Assembly (NCBI GenBank): GCA_964367715.1
Contig: CAYIYO010000072.1
Span: 1-6,231 of the forward strand
Direction: 5' to 3'
Length of the DNA stretch: 6,231 bases
From: CAYIYO01 sp964367715
GTDB lineage: Bacteria > Chlamydiota > Chlamydiia > Chlamydiales > Criblamydiaceae
Shown: one piece after another, positions 1 through 6,075 of the stretch
How the letters are laid out: each line of letters opens with the position of its first letter
Position numbering within the stretch: the first letter of the stretch is position 1
Made by a program: the position numbers and the translations under genes
The notes under the pieces: model-generated
What the model was told of the DNA's origin: nothing
Database searches by the model: none
What the model saw: only the letters and a program-made list of their open reading frames with translations

Positions 1-218
1 AGATTGAAAAGTTTATTTCAATGTTTGATTCTGATGCGAAGCAGGGAGATCGGTATGTGCTACGTTGGGTTTCCGGAGGAAATATTGAGGTGGAGGTGAA
101 TGGGGCTAAGCGTGGGGAGATAAAGGGTGAGGATTTTGCGGCCGCGACGTGGGGAATATGGTTAGGTCCTAAGAGTATAGTCAATAGAAACAAATTAATC
201 TCTATTTTTACGAAATAG
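1..218 (+). CDS. Chalcone isomerase-like domain protein, C-terminal part (5' end outside window)
   Basis: The reading frame is open from the left edge (first full codon at 3) to the TAG at 216-218, giving about 71 residues, so the gene starts upstream. The visible part resembles the C-terminal half of bacterial chalcone-isomerase-like proteins: GDRYVLRW, then a glycine turn, EVEVNGAKRGEIKG, then EDFAAATWGIWLG and a final Lys-Leu segment. In that family the usual pattern is Gly-Asp-x-Tyr, V-x-V-N-G, I-x-G-x-(D/E)-F-A-x-A and I-W-L-G. Bacterial members are generally not flavonoid enzymes; the related fold binds fatty acids, and many are exported proteins of unknown role. An ATG at 21 is in frame but lies inside the conserved domain, so it is not the real start. 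Family assignment is fairly secure; function is unknown. Confidence 0.72.
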   Translation, partial: IEKFISMFDSDAKQGDRYVLRWVSGGNIEVEVNGAKRGEIKGEDFAAATWGIWLGPKSIVNRNKLISIFTK

Positions 219-263
219 AAAATTTATTTGAAGTAAAACCAAATATTGAACCACGAACGGTAT

Positions 264-304
264 AAGGTCAATTTATGAGTTACCGATTATGTATACACAA
301 GTGA
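264..304 (+). promoter_or_regulatory. Shine-Dalgarno with a 9-codon mini-ORF overlapping the deacetylase start
   Basis: An AAGG at 264-267 is followed 7 nt later by an ATG at 275, the best-placed ribosome site upstream of the deacetylase. That ATG opens a 9-codon frame (MSYRLCIHK, TGA at 302-304) that overlaps the ATG at 289 in another frame. A TATAAG at 261-266 resembles a -10 box, but no -35 is seen at the right distance. The site may be a leader peptide that couples translation to the downstream gene, or chance. Confidence 0.25.
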
Positions 305-1506
305 AATCAAGAATCGGTTTGATAGCTTCAGCAAATCCTTCAGCTGTCCCCTCTGCGGGAACGAAAAGAAAACGTTCCGATTCTGACGAGGAGTCGCTAA
401 CACTTTTTGCAAAAGAAGTTTTTAATGGATCAGAGACAGCAAGAGTTAGCTTTATGGTAATGACGGCAACGGCCTCCGCTACAACAACGACAACACAAAA
501 AGAAATCATTGAAACCCAAACAATCGTTACCATGGATCAAAAAAAAGAGCCGCTCAAGCACATCGTTTATGATTCACTATTTAGCGAACACACCACAGGT
601 AAGGATCATCCTGAAAGTAATCAACGTTGCGAAGTGATTATGAAAGCTTTGTTAGATGCTTTTGTAACAGATGAGGCACATATTATTTTTCCGAGACAAG
701 CGACCAGTGAAGAGCTTCAGTACTGCCACACCCCAGAGTTTATTGCGCTTGTGAGAGGAGAGACTTGTGCATTGTCTGATAATAACGAAACCTTACTTTC
801 AACGGGTGATGTTGTGATTTGTCCTAGATCTTATGAGGTGGCATTGCATGCTGCTGGGGCTATCTTAACTGGTATAGATAGGGTTATAAGTGGGGAAGCG
901 CGTTCTGTCTTTTGCAATGCGCGACCGCCGGGTCATCATGCGTGTCTCGATGAGGGAATGGGATTTTGCATTTTTAATAATGTTGCAATTGGAGCGCGTT
1001 ATCTTCAAAAGAAGTATGCGATTGAGCGCGTGCTTATTGTGGATTGGGATGTGCATCATGGAAATGGAACGCAAGAAATCTTTTATGAGGATCCTAGTGT
1101 ATTTTATTTCAGCACGCATCAAAAAGGAATTTATCCTAATACAAGAGACAGCCAAGACAATCAAAAAGGAAGAGGGGGCGCGCGCGACACCAATTTAAAT
1201 GTGCCGATTAATGAAGGAAAAGATTCCGCTGCCGATGTTATTAATGCATTTAAATTAAAACTGGTTCCTGCAATGAAAAAGTTCAAACCTCAGTTTGTGT
1301 TGATTTCTGCGGGATTTGATGGACACGAGTTGGATCCGCTGGGCAATTTTAATTTAAAAGAGAGAGATTTTAAGGAGCTGACGGAAATTGTTGTCGGAAT
1401 AGCAAATGAATATGCAGAAGGTCGAGTTGTTTCGATTTTGGAGGGTGGCTATAATCTAGAAGCGTTAAAGGGTGCGGTTGTTGCGCATGTGCAGGCACTC
1501 CCTTAA
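289..1506 (+). CDS. Class II histone deacetylase-family protein with an N-terminal extension
   Basis: This is a zinc-dependent deacetylase of the HDAC / AcuC / acetylpolyamine amidohydrolase superfamily, which removes acetyl groups from lysines or polyamines. The catalytic domain spans about residues 91-400 and looks intact. It has RPPGHHA with the His216-His217 dyad, DWDVHHGNGTQ with zinc ligands Asp254 and His256, AGFDGHELDPLG with zinc ligand Asp344, and EGGY with catalytic Tyr388. HHGNGTQ and EGGY are class II (HDAC6-like) signatures; class I has GGGY. Residues 1-90 have no family counterpart. They are rich in Ser, Thr and Ala and contain KRKR (26-29) followed by SDSDEES, and a five-Thr run (65-69). 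The start is uncertain: ATG 289 is the most upstream in-frame ATG after a TGA at 247 but has only a weak ribosome site. Met56, Met58 and Met82 (ATG 532) are alternatives, and Met82 would give a bare enzyme of about 324 residues. The target could be host histones, a bacterial protein or a small acetylated amine; sequence alone does not decide. Confidence 0.92.
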   Translation: MYTQVKSRIGLIASANPSAVPSAGTKRKRSDSDEESLTLFAKEVFNGSETARVSFMVMTATASATTTTTQKEIIETQTIVTMDQKKEPLKHIVYDSLFSEHTTGKDHPESNQRCEVIMKALLDAFVTDEAHIIFPRQATSEELQYCHTPEFIALVRGETCALSDNNETLLSTGDVVICPRSYEVALHAAGAILTGIDRVISGEARSVFCNARPPGHHACLDEGMGFCIFNNVAIGARYLQKKYAIERVLIVDWDVHHGNGTQEIFYEDPSVFYFSTHQKGIYPNTRDSQDNQKGRGGARDTNLNVPINEGKDSAADVINAFKLKLVPAMKKFKPQFVLISAGFDGHELDPLGNFNLKERDFKELTEIVVGIANEYAEGRVVSILEGGYNLEALKGAVVAHVQALP

Positions 1507-1512
1507 CGCGAA

Positions 1513-1537
1513 TACGCTGCGTCAAATCGCGGCAGTA
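1513..1537 (+). terminator. Weak hairpin between convergent genes
   Basis: This lies in the 49-bp gap between the stop codons of the deacetylase (+) and the beta-barrel gene (-). TACGCTGCG (1513-1521) can pair with CGCGGCAGTA (1528-1537) around a 6-nt loop, with one G-U wobble and one bulged A. No T-run follows on either strand, so it is not a classical rho-independent terminator. The wobble pairs only in the plus-strand RNA, so it would serve the deacetylase transcript better. The position between convergent genes is the main support. Confidence 0.3.
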
Positions 1538-1555
1538 CATAAATTACTCTCGCAC

Positions 1556-2140
1556 TTACAGATACTGACGAAAGCTTAGCATGATGCTGTTGCTGTAGAA
1601 GTGATCGCCTACATAGCGGTGGTAGCGGTATTCTACGCCGATATCTGTTCTAGCGTCACATAGACCGTAGTAGAAACCGGCCATTCCCTGGTAGGCGAAG
1701 CCATTGCGTAGGGCTTTTTGAGTGGCGAGAGGGTTGTCGCGCGGACCCCTGTCGATTTGTTCGTAGCCTAAGCCGGCGCCGATGAAAGGTTTGATTATCC
1801 AGCAAAGGTTAGGTTCGTAGTATAGGTTTCCCATCCAGCAGTAGGTTTGGACAACATTTCCGCCTAGATTATCGCCAGTTACAGGATCGATATTCCGGCT
1901 TTTTGCACTGTTGCGGCGCATGGACATTTCGACTTCGCCTAAAATGTTTCCATAGAAATTATATCCGACGGCGATGCCCCCTACAGGTCCTAATAGAAAG
2001 TCTGTCCCATAATAATTTGAGCCTTTGAAGAAGTTCGCTCCTCCTTGAACTTTGCCGTAGTAGAGACCTGTAATGGCAGATGCTGATGTTGGTATTGCAG
2101 TGATTGCTAATAGGGTGCATAGCGCGAACAGTTTTCTCAT
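1556..2140 (-). CDS. Small beta-barrel outer-membrane protein with signal peptide
   Basis: This 194-residue protein begins with a clear Sec signal peptide: MRK, a hydrophobic core LFALCTLLAITAIP, and an SASA cleavage site, probably after residue 22. The mature part alternates polar and aromatic residues and is rich in Gly and Tyr. Examples are YYGKVQGGANFF, GPVGGIAVGYNF, EVEMSMRRN, IKPFIGAGLGYE, FAYQGMAGFYYG, DIGVEYRYHRY and the terminal IMLSFRQYL. This is typical of 8-stranded OmpA/OmpX-like or porin-family barrels with antiparallel strands and long outer loops. The chain ends on Leu, not the usual Phe. Three Cys remain in the mature chain (101, 113, 161), which could form disulfides. The start is well supported: AGGA lies 8 nt upstream of the ATG. 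It probably sits just downstream of the adenosine deaminase gene in one transcript. Its ligand and role are unknown; adhesion, porin or structural roles are all possible. Confidence 0.8.
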   Translation of the reverse strand: MRKLFALCTLLAITAIPTSASAITGLYYGKVQGGANFFKGSNYYGTDFLLGPVGGIAVGYNFYGNILGEVEMSMRRNSAKSRNIDPVTGDNLGGNVVQTYCWMGNLYYEPNLCWIIKPFIGAGLGYEQIDRGPRDNPLATQKALRNGFAYQGMAGFYYGLCDARTDIGVEYRYHRYVGDHFYSNSIMLSFRQYL

Positions 2141-2148
2141 TTCTCTTA

Positions 2149-2152
2149 TCCT
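2149..2152 (-). promoter_or_regulatory. Ribosome binding site of the beta-barrel gene
   Basis: AGGA on the minus strand, 8 nt before the ATG at 2140, fixes the start of the signal-peptide protein. Confidence 0.6.
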
Positions 2153-2169
2153 GGTTTTATTGAAACGCC

Positions 2170-2224
2170 TAACAAATTAGTCTGTAATCTGAGATGCATT
2201 ATACATACTCTTTTTTTGTAGTAT
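2170..2224. repeat. 55-bp direct copy, left side of the gap
   Basis: These 55 bases are identical to 2325-2379 and end exactly where the Ns begin. Read on the minus strand they encode the last 15 residues and stop of the adenosine deaminase-like protein (ILQKKSMYNASQITD) plus 7 nt. Exact identity, a length of 55 and both copies abutting the gap point to overlapping contig ends (k = 55 is a common assembly word size), not a biological repeat. Confidence 0.9.
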
Positions 2225-2324
2225 NNNNNNNNNNNNNNNNNNNNNNNNNNNNNNNNNNNNNNNNNNNNNNNNNNNNNNNNNNNNNNNNNNNNNNNNNNNN
2301 NNNNNNNNNNNNNNNNNNNNNNNN
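2225..2324. other. Assembly gap of 100 N, probably spurious
   Basis: There are exactly 100 Ns, the usual placeholder for unknown length. Because the flanks are the same 55-mer, the two contigs probably overlap and the true sequence runs from 2224 directly into 2380. Confidence 0.95.
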
Positions 2325-2379
2325 TAACAAATTAGTCTGTAATCTGAGATGCATTATACATACTCTTTTTTTGTAGTAT
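2325..2379. repeat. 55-bp direct copy, right side of the gap
   Basis: Second copy of the 55-mer at 2170-2224, starting at the first base after the Ns. This copy is continuous with the coding sequence of the adenosine deaminase-like gene, so it is the one in native context on that side. Confidence 0.9.
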
Positions 2380-3678
2380 AGTGACGTTTTCAAATAAAAC
2401 AAACTTTCTAATAAGACGGGCTTCAAGACGCGCTTTATCATTTCCTTTTAAAAATTGATTTTGTTCAGTGCTTGGTCTCCAATTCAGGTCCATCAGGTTG
2501 TTAAAAAGAGGCTTTAGTTTATACTCGACTCTATCTTTATAGATACTCTCTCCTGGCAAGAAAGAAAAGGAAATCGAATTGCGTGAAAGTTTTTTAAAGG
2601 CTTTGTAATCAAACTCTTCGTATCTTTTAGCAACTTTTCTGAATTCGTCTTTAAGCTCGCTGCGAGTGACTCCAGAATCATCGGAACACAAAACAAAGGG
2701 AACAGCATGTCTCCTTAACTGATTAATGGGATGCTTGCCGTTTTTTAAATTTAGTATTTTTTTATTGCTAGATACGCAAACTTCTACACAGATTCCTTCT
2801 CTTTTCATTTGAGGAATAAGCTGTTGTCTCCAATTATTACTGTCCGAAAGACAAGCTGCATGACCAATTCTTCTTGAACCTGCATCAATGGAATCCTTAA
2901 TGTGAGTAGCTAAGACAACTGGCTCTGCCAGGGTTTTAACTAATTCTCCTGCATGTAAATTAAAATTCGCAAACTCTAGTTTAGTCGATAATAGCTTAAT
3001 GATTTCCATTTGAGTTTTAAAATTTTGAATTGCATTCCAGTCGTGTTCTGGGCCTGAAATTGTGATTCCTACAAAACGGGGATCTGATTGGCATAATTTA
3101 ATTGCTGCAAAAATGGCAACATAAAAATGGCAGTTATCGTATAACCGCGAGGTATCTACAATGTAACGCATGACAAGAGGATTATTTATGTTTGTTAAAT
3201 TTCTTTCTGAATCAAATCCTCTATTTAGTAGTTCTTGACAGTCAACTTTTTCCGTTGCATCGAACTGTTCCTGTACTCGAATACAGTATAATGAGGTCCA
3301 TGGAGTAAGAAGCTCGATCAATCTATCATGATTAGCGGTCGAATATAGCGTATTGAATTCATTCGTAAAGTCTTCTGGAAGTGGGGGCAAATCTTTAAAG
3401 TCTATGATGTCTACCATCAATTCCACATAATCCATATTTCCTAAAATCGCTTTTTTCAAAAAACATTCTAGCTGATCTTTGATTGGAATATGCCTTGCAA
3501 TCGATTCAAAACAGTGAAATGATTTAAAAAAATGCTTACTACACTCATCAACTGAGGTAGTTGAAGCTCCTCGCATGCTGCAAACACTATTAAATTGATC
3601 GACAAGATTTTGATTTCCTGTCATTTCTTTAATTGGTTGATAGCCCTCTTTCATTTCATTAGAAAAAGTAAAAGCCCC
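2332..3678 (-). CDS. Adenosine deaminase-like protein (ADA2/ADGF-type), N-terminus lost in gap
   Basis: This is a metal-dependent amidohydrolase predicted to deaminate adenosine (or a related nucleoside) to inosine. Residue numbers count from the first visible Met (ATG at 3654). Key motifs are GPEHDW (201-206), NLHAGEL with metal ligand His234 and catalytic Glu237, RRIGHA with His265, CVSSN with HPINQL, and LCSDDSGVTRSEL with metal ligand Asp325. The GPE-D, HAGEL and DD-GV-RS wording matches the longer bacterial ADA2/ADGF-like branch rather than classical ADA. RIGHG is RIGHA here, a minor change. The frame stays open upstream of that Met as GAFTFSNE until the Ns, so Met at 3654 is not the real start. 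GA fits the end of the family's H-x-H-L-x-G-A metal site, whose two His would fall just inside the gap. The probable start is ATG 3787. Whether the enzyme is exported cannot be judged without the missing part. Confidence 0.85.
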   Translation of the reverse strand, partial: GAFTFSNEMKEGYQPIKEMTGNQNLVDQFNSVCSMRGASTTSVDECSKHFFKSFHCFESIARHIPIKDQLECFLKKAILGNMDYVELMVDIIDFKDLPPLPEDFTNEFNTLYSTANHDRLIELLTPWTSLYCIRVQEQFDATEKVDCQELLNRGFDSERNLTNINNPLVMRYIVDTSRLYDNCHFYVAIFAAIKLCQSDPRFVGITISGPEHDWNAIQNFKTQMEIIKLLSTKLEFANFNLHAGELVKTLAEPVVLATHIKDSIDAGSRRIGHAACLSDSNNWRQQLIPQMKREGICVEVCVSSNKKILNLKNGKHPINQLRRHAVPFVLCSDDSGVTRSELKDEFRKVAKRYEEFDYKAFKKLSRNSISFSFLPGESIYKDRVEYKLKPLFNNLMDLNWRPSTEQNQFLKGNDKARLEARLIRKFVLFENVTILQKKSMYNASQITD

Positions 3679-3778
3679 NNNNNNNNNNNNNNNNNNNNNN
3701 NNNNNNNNNNNNNNNNNNNNNNNNNNNNNNNNNNNNNNNNNNNNNNNNNNNNNNNNNNNNNNNNNNNNNNNNNNNNNN
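3679..3778. other. Assembly gap of 100 N inside the adenosine deaminase gene
   Basis: The placeholder gap interrupts the 5' part of the deaminase gene. The flanks share no sequence, so unlike the other gap this one probably hides real bases. Measured with 100 Ns, the frame between ATG 3787 and the downstream coding part is off by one, so the true length must differ from 100 if both belong to one gene. Confidence 0.95.
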
Positions 3779-3798
3779 GGCTGACATTTTCTGTCCTT
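3779..3798 (-). promoter_or_regulatory. Probable start codon and ribosome site of the adenosine deaminase gene
   Basis: On the minus strand AAGGA (3794-3798) lies 6 nt before an ATG at 3787-3785, followed by codons for Ser and Ala, and then the gap. This is a good translation start on the same strand and at the right distance from the deaminase body. It is most likely the real N-terminus (Met-Ser-Ala...), with the missing metal-binding segment in the Ns. Confidence 0.6.
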
Positions 3799-3881
3799 AC
3801 TTATGAAACGTATTTATTAAAATAGTCTAGCGTATTGAACAAAATAAAATAAAAGATCTACAATCGCATAAAACTGCACCA

Positions 3882-3910
3882 ATAATAACAGTCGAAGTTG
3901 ATTTTTGCAA
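3882..3910 (-). promoter_or_regulatory. Candidate sigma70-type promoter for the adenosine deaminase gene
   Basis: On the minus strand TTGCAA (3905-3910, 4 of 6 to TTGACA) and TATTAT (3882-3887, 5 of 6 to TATAAT) are separated by exactly 17 nt. Transcription would begin near 3875 and leave a leader of about 90 nt before ATG 3787. It lies just past the hppA terminator, which is where a promoter for the next unit is expected. The area is AT-rich, so a chance match is possible. Confidence 0.4.
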
Positions 3911-3939
3911 TGTTGAAGTGGGAAAGAGAAAAGAAAAAG

Positions 3940-3971
3940 AAGTGCCTTGACAAATTAATGTCAAGGCACTT
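3940..3971 (-). terminator. Rho-independent terminator after hppA, possibly bidirectional
   Basis: A perfect 13-bp stem (AAGTGCCTTGACA at 3940-3952 and its complement at 3959-3971) encloses a 6-nt AT loop. On the minus strand it begins 7 nt after the hppA TAA and is followed by a T-rich tract (CTTTTTCTTTT), so it ends the hppA transcript. On the plus strand it is followed by TTTTTGTTTT, so it could also stop transcription from the other side, although no plus-strand gene is seen there. Confidence 0.85.
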
Positions 3972-3978
3972 TTTTGTT

Positions 3979-6075
3979 TTAGTTTGCGACGTGTGCTGCA
4001 AGAATTGCGAGCAGCAGAAGTGCAACGATGTTTGTGATTTTGATCATTGGGTTGATTGCTGGGCCCGCAGTATCTTTGTATGGGTCACCAACGGTATCGC
4101 CGGTGATTGCAGCTTTATGGGCTTCTGAGCCTTTTCCGCCGTGATTTCCTTCTTCGATATGTTTCTTTGCGTTATCCCACGCACCCCCACCGGAAGTCAT
4201 CGATAAGCCGACGAATAGCCCAGTGACGACCACACCGAGAAGCATTGCGCCAACGGCTGCAAAGGCATCTGATTGGCCTGCAAAGGAGTTGATCATGAAG
4301 TATAAGGCAACCGGTGCGAGGACTGGAAGTAGTGAAGGAACGATCATTTCTTTGATCGCTGACTTTGTAAGTAGGTCGACAGCGCGGCCGTAATCTGGTT
4401 TTGCTGTTCCTTCCATAATCCCTTTAATTTCTCTGAATTGGCGACGTACTTCGACGACGACAGAGCCCGCAGCGCGGCCGACAGCCATCATGGAGAGTGC
4501 AGCGAAGAGATAAGGGAGAAGACCACCGATGAACAGTCCAACTACCACGTATGGGTTTTGTAGTTCAAAATTCGGATTAATTGTTGGAAAGTAGAATGTT
4601 AGGTCTTCTAAAAATGACGCAAAGAGGACTAGAGCGGCGAGACCGGCGGAGCCGATTGCGTAGCCTTTTGTCACTGCTTTTGTTGTGTTACCGACTGCAT
4701 CGAGTGCATCTGTTGTAACGCGTACATCTTTTGGAAGATTTGACATTTCTGCAATTCCGCCTGCGTTATCTGTGACAGGACCGTAGGCGTCTAGTGCGAC
4801 GATCATTCCTGCTAGTGCTAGCATTGTTGTTGCAGCGATTGCGATTCCGTATAGGTTTGCATTAAGGTAGGAAACAAGGATACCGATGCATACTGTGATC
4901 ACTGGCAATGCTGTTGCTTCCATTGAGACGGCAATCCCTTGGATGATGTTAGTTCCGTGACCTGTTGTTGACGCTTGTGCGATGCTTAATACAGGACGGT
5001 ATTTTGTTAGTGTGTAGTATTCCGTGATCCACATGATGAGTCCTGTGATGACAAGACCTGTGATGGAGCAGTAGAACAGATTCCAACCGGTAAATGTGGT
5101 ATTGTTGATTGCATATACCGTGTCGAATCCGATTAGGTAATGGATTAATCCTGCGATTGCAAAAGTGGAGAGAACTCCTGTGACCACAACGCCTTTGTAG
5201 AGAGCGTTCATGATATTGTTGGTGCTTCCGAGACGGACAAAAAACGTTCCGATCAGAGAAGTGACCACGCATGCGGCGCAGATTGCGAGAGGAAAGAACA
5301 TCATTGTGTCTGTGACTTCTGCGGAGTCTCTGAAGAAGATACCGGCGAGCAGCATGGTACCTACGATTGTGACGACGTATGTTTCGAACAAGTCTGCAGC
5401 CATACCTGCGCAGTCGCCAACGTTGTCGCCAACGTTATCGGCAATAACAGCTGGGTTACGTGGATCATCTTCTGGGATTCCTGCTTCGATTTTTCCAACT
5501 AAGTCTGCGCCGACGTCTGCACCTTTAGTGAAGATACCGCCACCGAGACGAGCGAAGATGGAGATGAGGGATGCGCCGAAGCCGAGACCAACGAGAGGTT
5601 CGAGAAGGGCGCGGCCGACATGACCGGCGCTTTGTAGGTAAAAGTAGTAACCGCTAAGACCGAGAAGACCTAGGCCGACAACTAACATACCTGTGACGGC
5701 GCCTGATTTAAAGGCGACATCGAGAGCGGGCGCGAGACCTGAGCGTGCGGCTTCTGCTGTGCGGCAATTTGCACGGACGGAGACGTTCATTCCAACATAT
5801 CCTGCAACGCCGGAGAGGACTGCTCCGATTAGGTAGCCCACACCAACAGTCCAGCCGAGCATCCATACAAGGAATGCGAAGACGACAAGACCGACGATTG
5901 TGATGACTTGGTATTGACGGTTTAGGTAGGCGCTGGCACCGATTTGAATCGCTGTGGCAATTTCTTGCATTTTAGCATTACCCGGACTAAGGGATAGGAT
6001 TGAGCGAGTCATCACTATGCCGTAGACGAGTGCGAGAATGCCTGATGCGATGATTAATCCATCGTTAAATGACAT
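3979..6075 (-). CDS. hppA: K+-independent proton-translocating membrane pyrophosphatase
   Basis: This integral membrane enzyme hydrolyses pyrophosphate and pumps protons across the cytoplasmic membrane. The 698 residues are full length (family about 660-770, usually 16 membrane helices). The substrate site is intact: KGADVGADLVGK (184-195), EDDPRNPAVIADNVGDNVGD (202-221), the lower-loop DNAGG (436-440) and the C-terminal GGGAWDNAKK with GDTVGDPYKDTAGPA. The subtype is readable: GNTTKAVTKG (462-471) has Lys466 where K+-dependent pumps have Ala. Lys there replaces the K+ ion, and known enzymes of this kind pump H+ and not Na+. The N-terminus begins with a typical first membrane helix. AGAGGA lies 4 nt before the ATG and supports the start. 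A strong terminator follows directly, and the 3' neighbour seems to have its own promoter, so the gene is probably monocistronic. GC content appears higher than in the deaminase gene. Likely roles are PPi energy recovery and maintaining the proton gradient under low energy. Confidence 0.97.
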   Translation of the reverse strand: MSFNDGLIIASGILALVYGIVMTRSILSLSPGNAKMQEIATAIQIGASAYLNRQYQVITIVGLVVFAFLVWMLGWTVGVGYLIGAVLSGVAGYVGMNVSVRANCRTAEAARSGLAPALDVAFKSGAVTGMLVVGLGLLGLSGYYFYLQSAGHVGRALLEPLVGLGFGASLISIFARLGGGIFTKGADVGADLVGKIEAGIPEDDPRNPAVIADNVGDNVGDCAGMAADLFETYVVTIVGTMLLAGIFFRDSAEVTDTMMFFPLAICAACVVTSLIGTFFVRLGSTNNIMNALYKGVVVTGVLSTFAIAGLIHYLIGFDTVYAINNTTFTGWNLFYCSITGLVITGLIMWITEYYTLTKYRPVLSIAQASTTGHGTNIIQGIAVSMEATALPVITVCIGILVSYLNANLYGIAIAATTMLALAGMIVALDAYGPVTDNAGGIAEMSNLPKDVRVTTDALDAVGNTTKAVTKGYAIGSAGLAALVLFASFLEDLTFYFPTINPNFELQNPYVVVGLFIGGLLPYLFAALSMMAVGRAAGSVVVEVRRQFREIKGIMEGTAKPDYGRAVDLLTKSAIKEMIVPSLLPVLAPVALYFMINSFAGQSDAFAAVGAMLLGVVVTGLFVGLSMTSGGGAWDNAKKHIEEGNHGGKGSEAHKAAITGDTVGDPYKDTAGPAINPMIKITNIVALLLLAILAAHVAN

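Noticed and set aside
481..497. ACA-rich tract as a phase-variable microsatellite
   Set aside because: It is short, interrupted by ACG, and the unit is three bases, so slippage would not switch the frame. It is simply the poly-Thr codons of the deacetylase tail.
273..533. 86-codon minus-strand frame opposite the deacetylase N-terminus
   Set aside because: Antisense to a coding region, with Val runs that arise from the ACA/Thr codons of the opposite strand. It has no ribosome site or recognisable domain.
865..1198. Overlapping frames on both strands inside the deacetylase domain
   Set aside because: The conserved zinc-site motifs are all in the deacetylase frame; the others are shadows with no family features.
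2170..2379. 55-bp direct repeats as att sites or target-site duplication of a mobile element
   Set aside because: Both copies touch the N gap exactly and include the deaminase gene end. No transposase or integrase is visible, so an assembly overlap explains them better.
3898..4128. 76-codon plus-strand frame across the terminator and the hppA 3' end
   Set aside because: It runs through the terminator hairpin and is antisense to the highly conserved hppA C-terminus. Its Cys-rich look comes from hppA codons.
5210..5623. 137-codon plus-strand frame opposite hppA
   Set aside because: Antisense to the pyrophosphate-binding region, whose conservation explains the long open frame.
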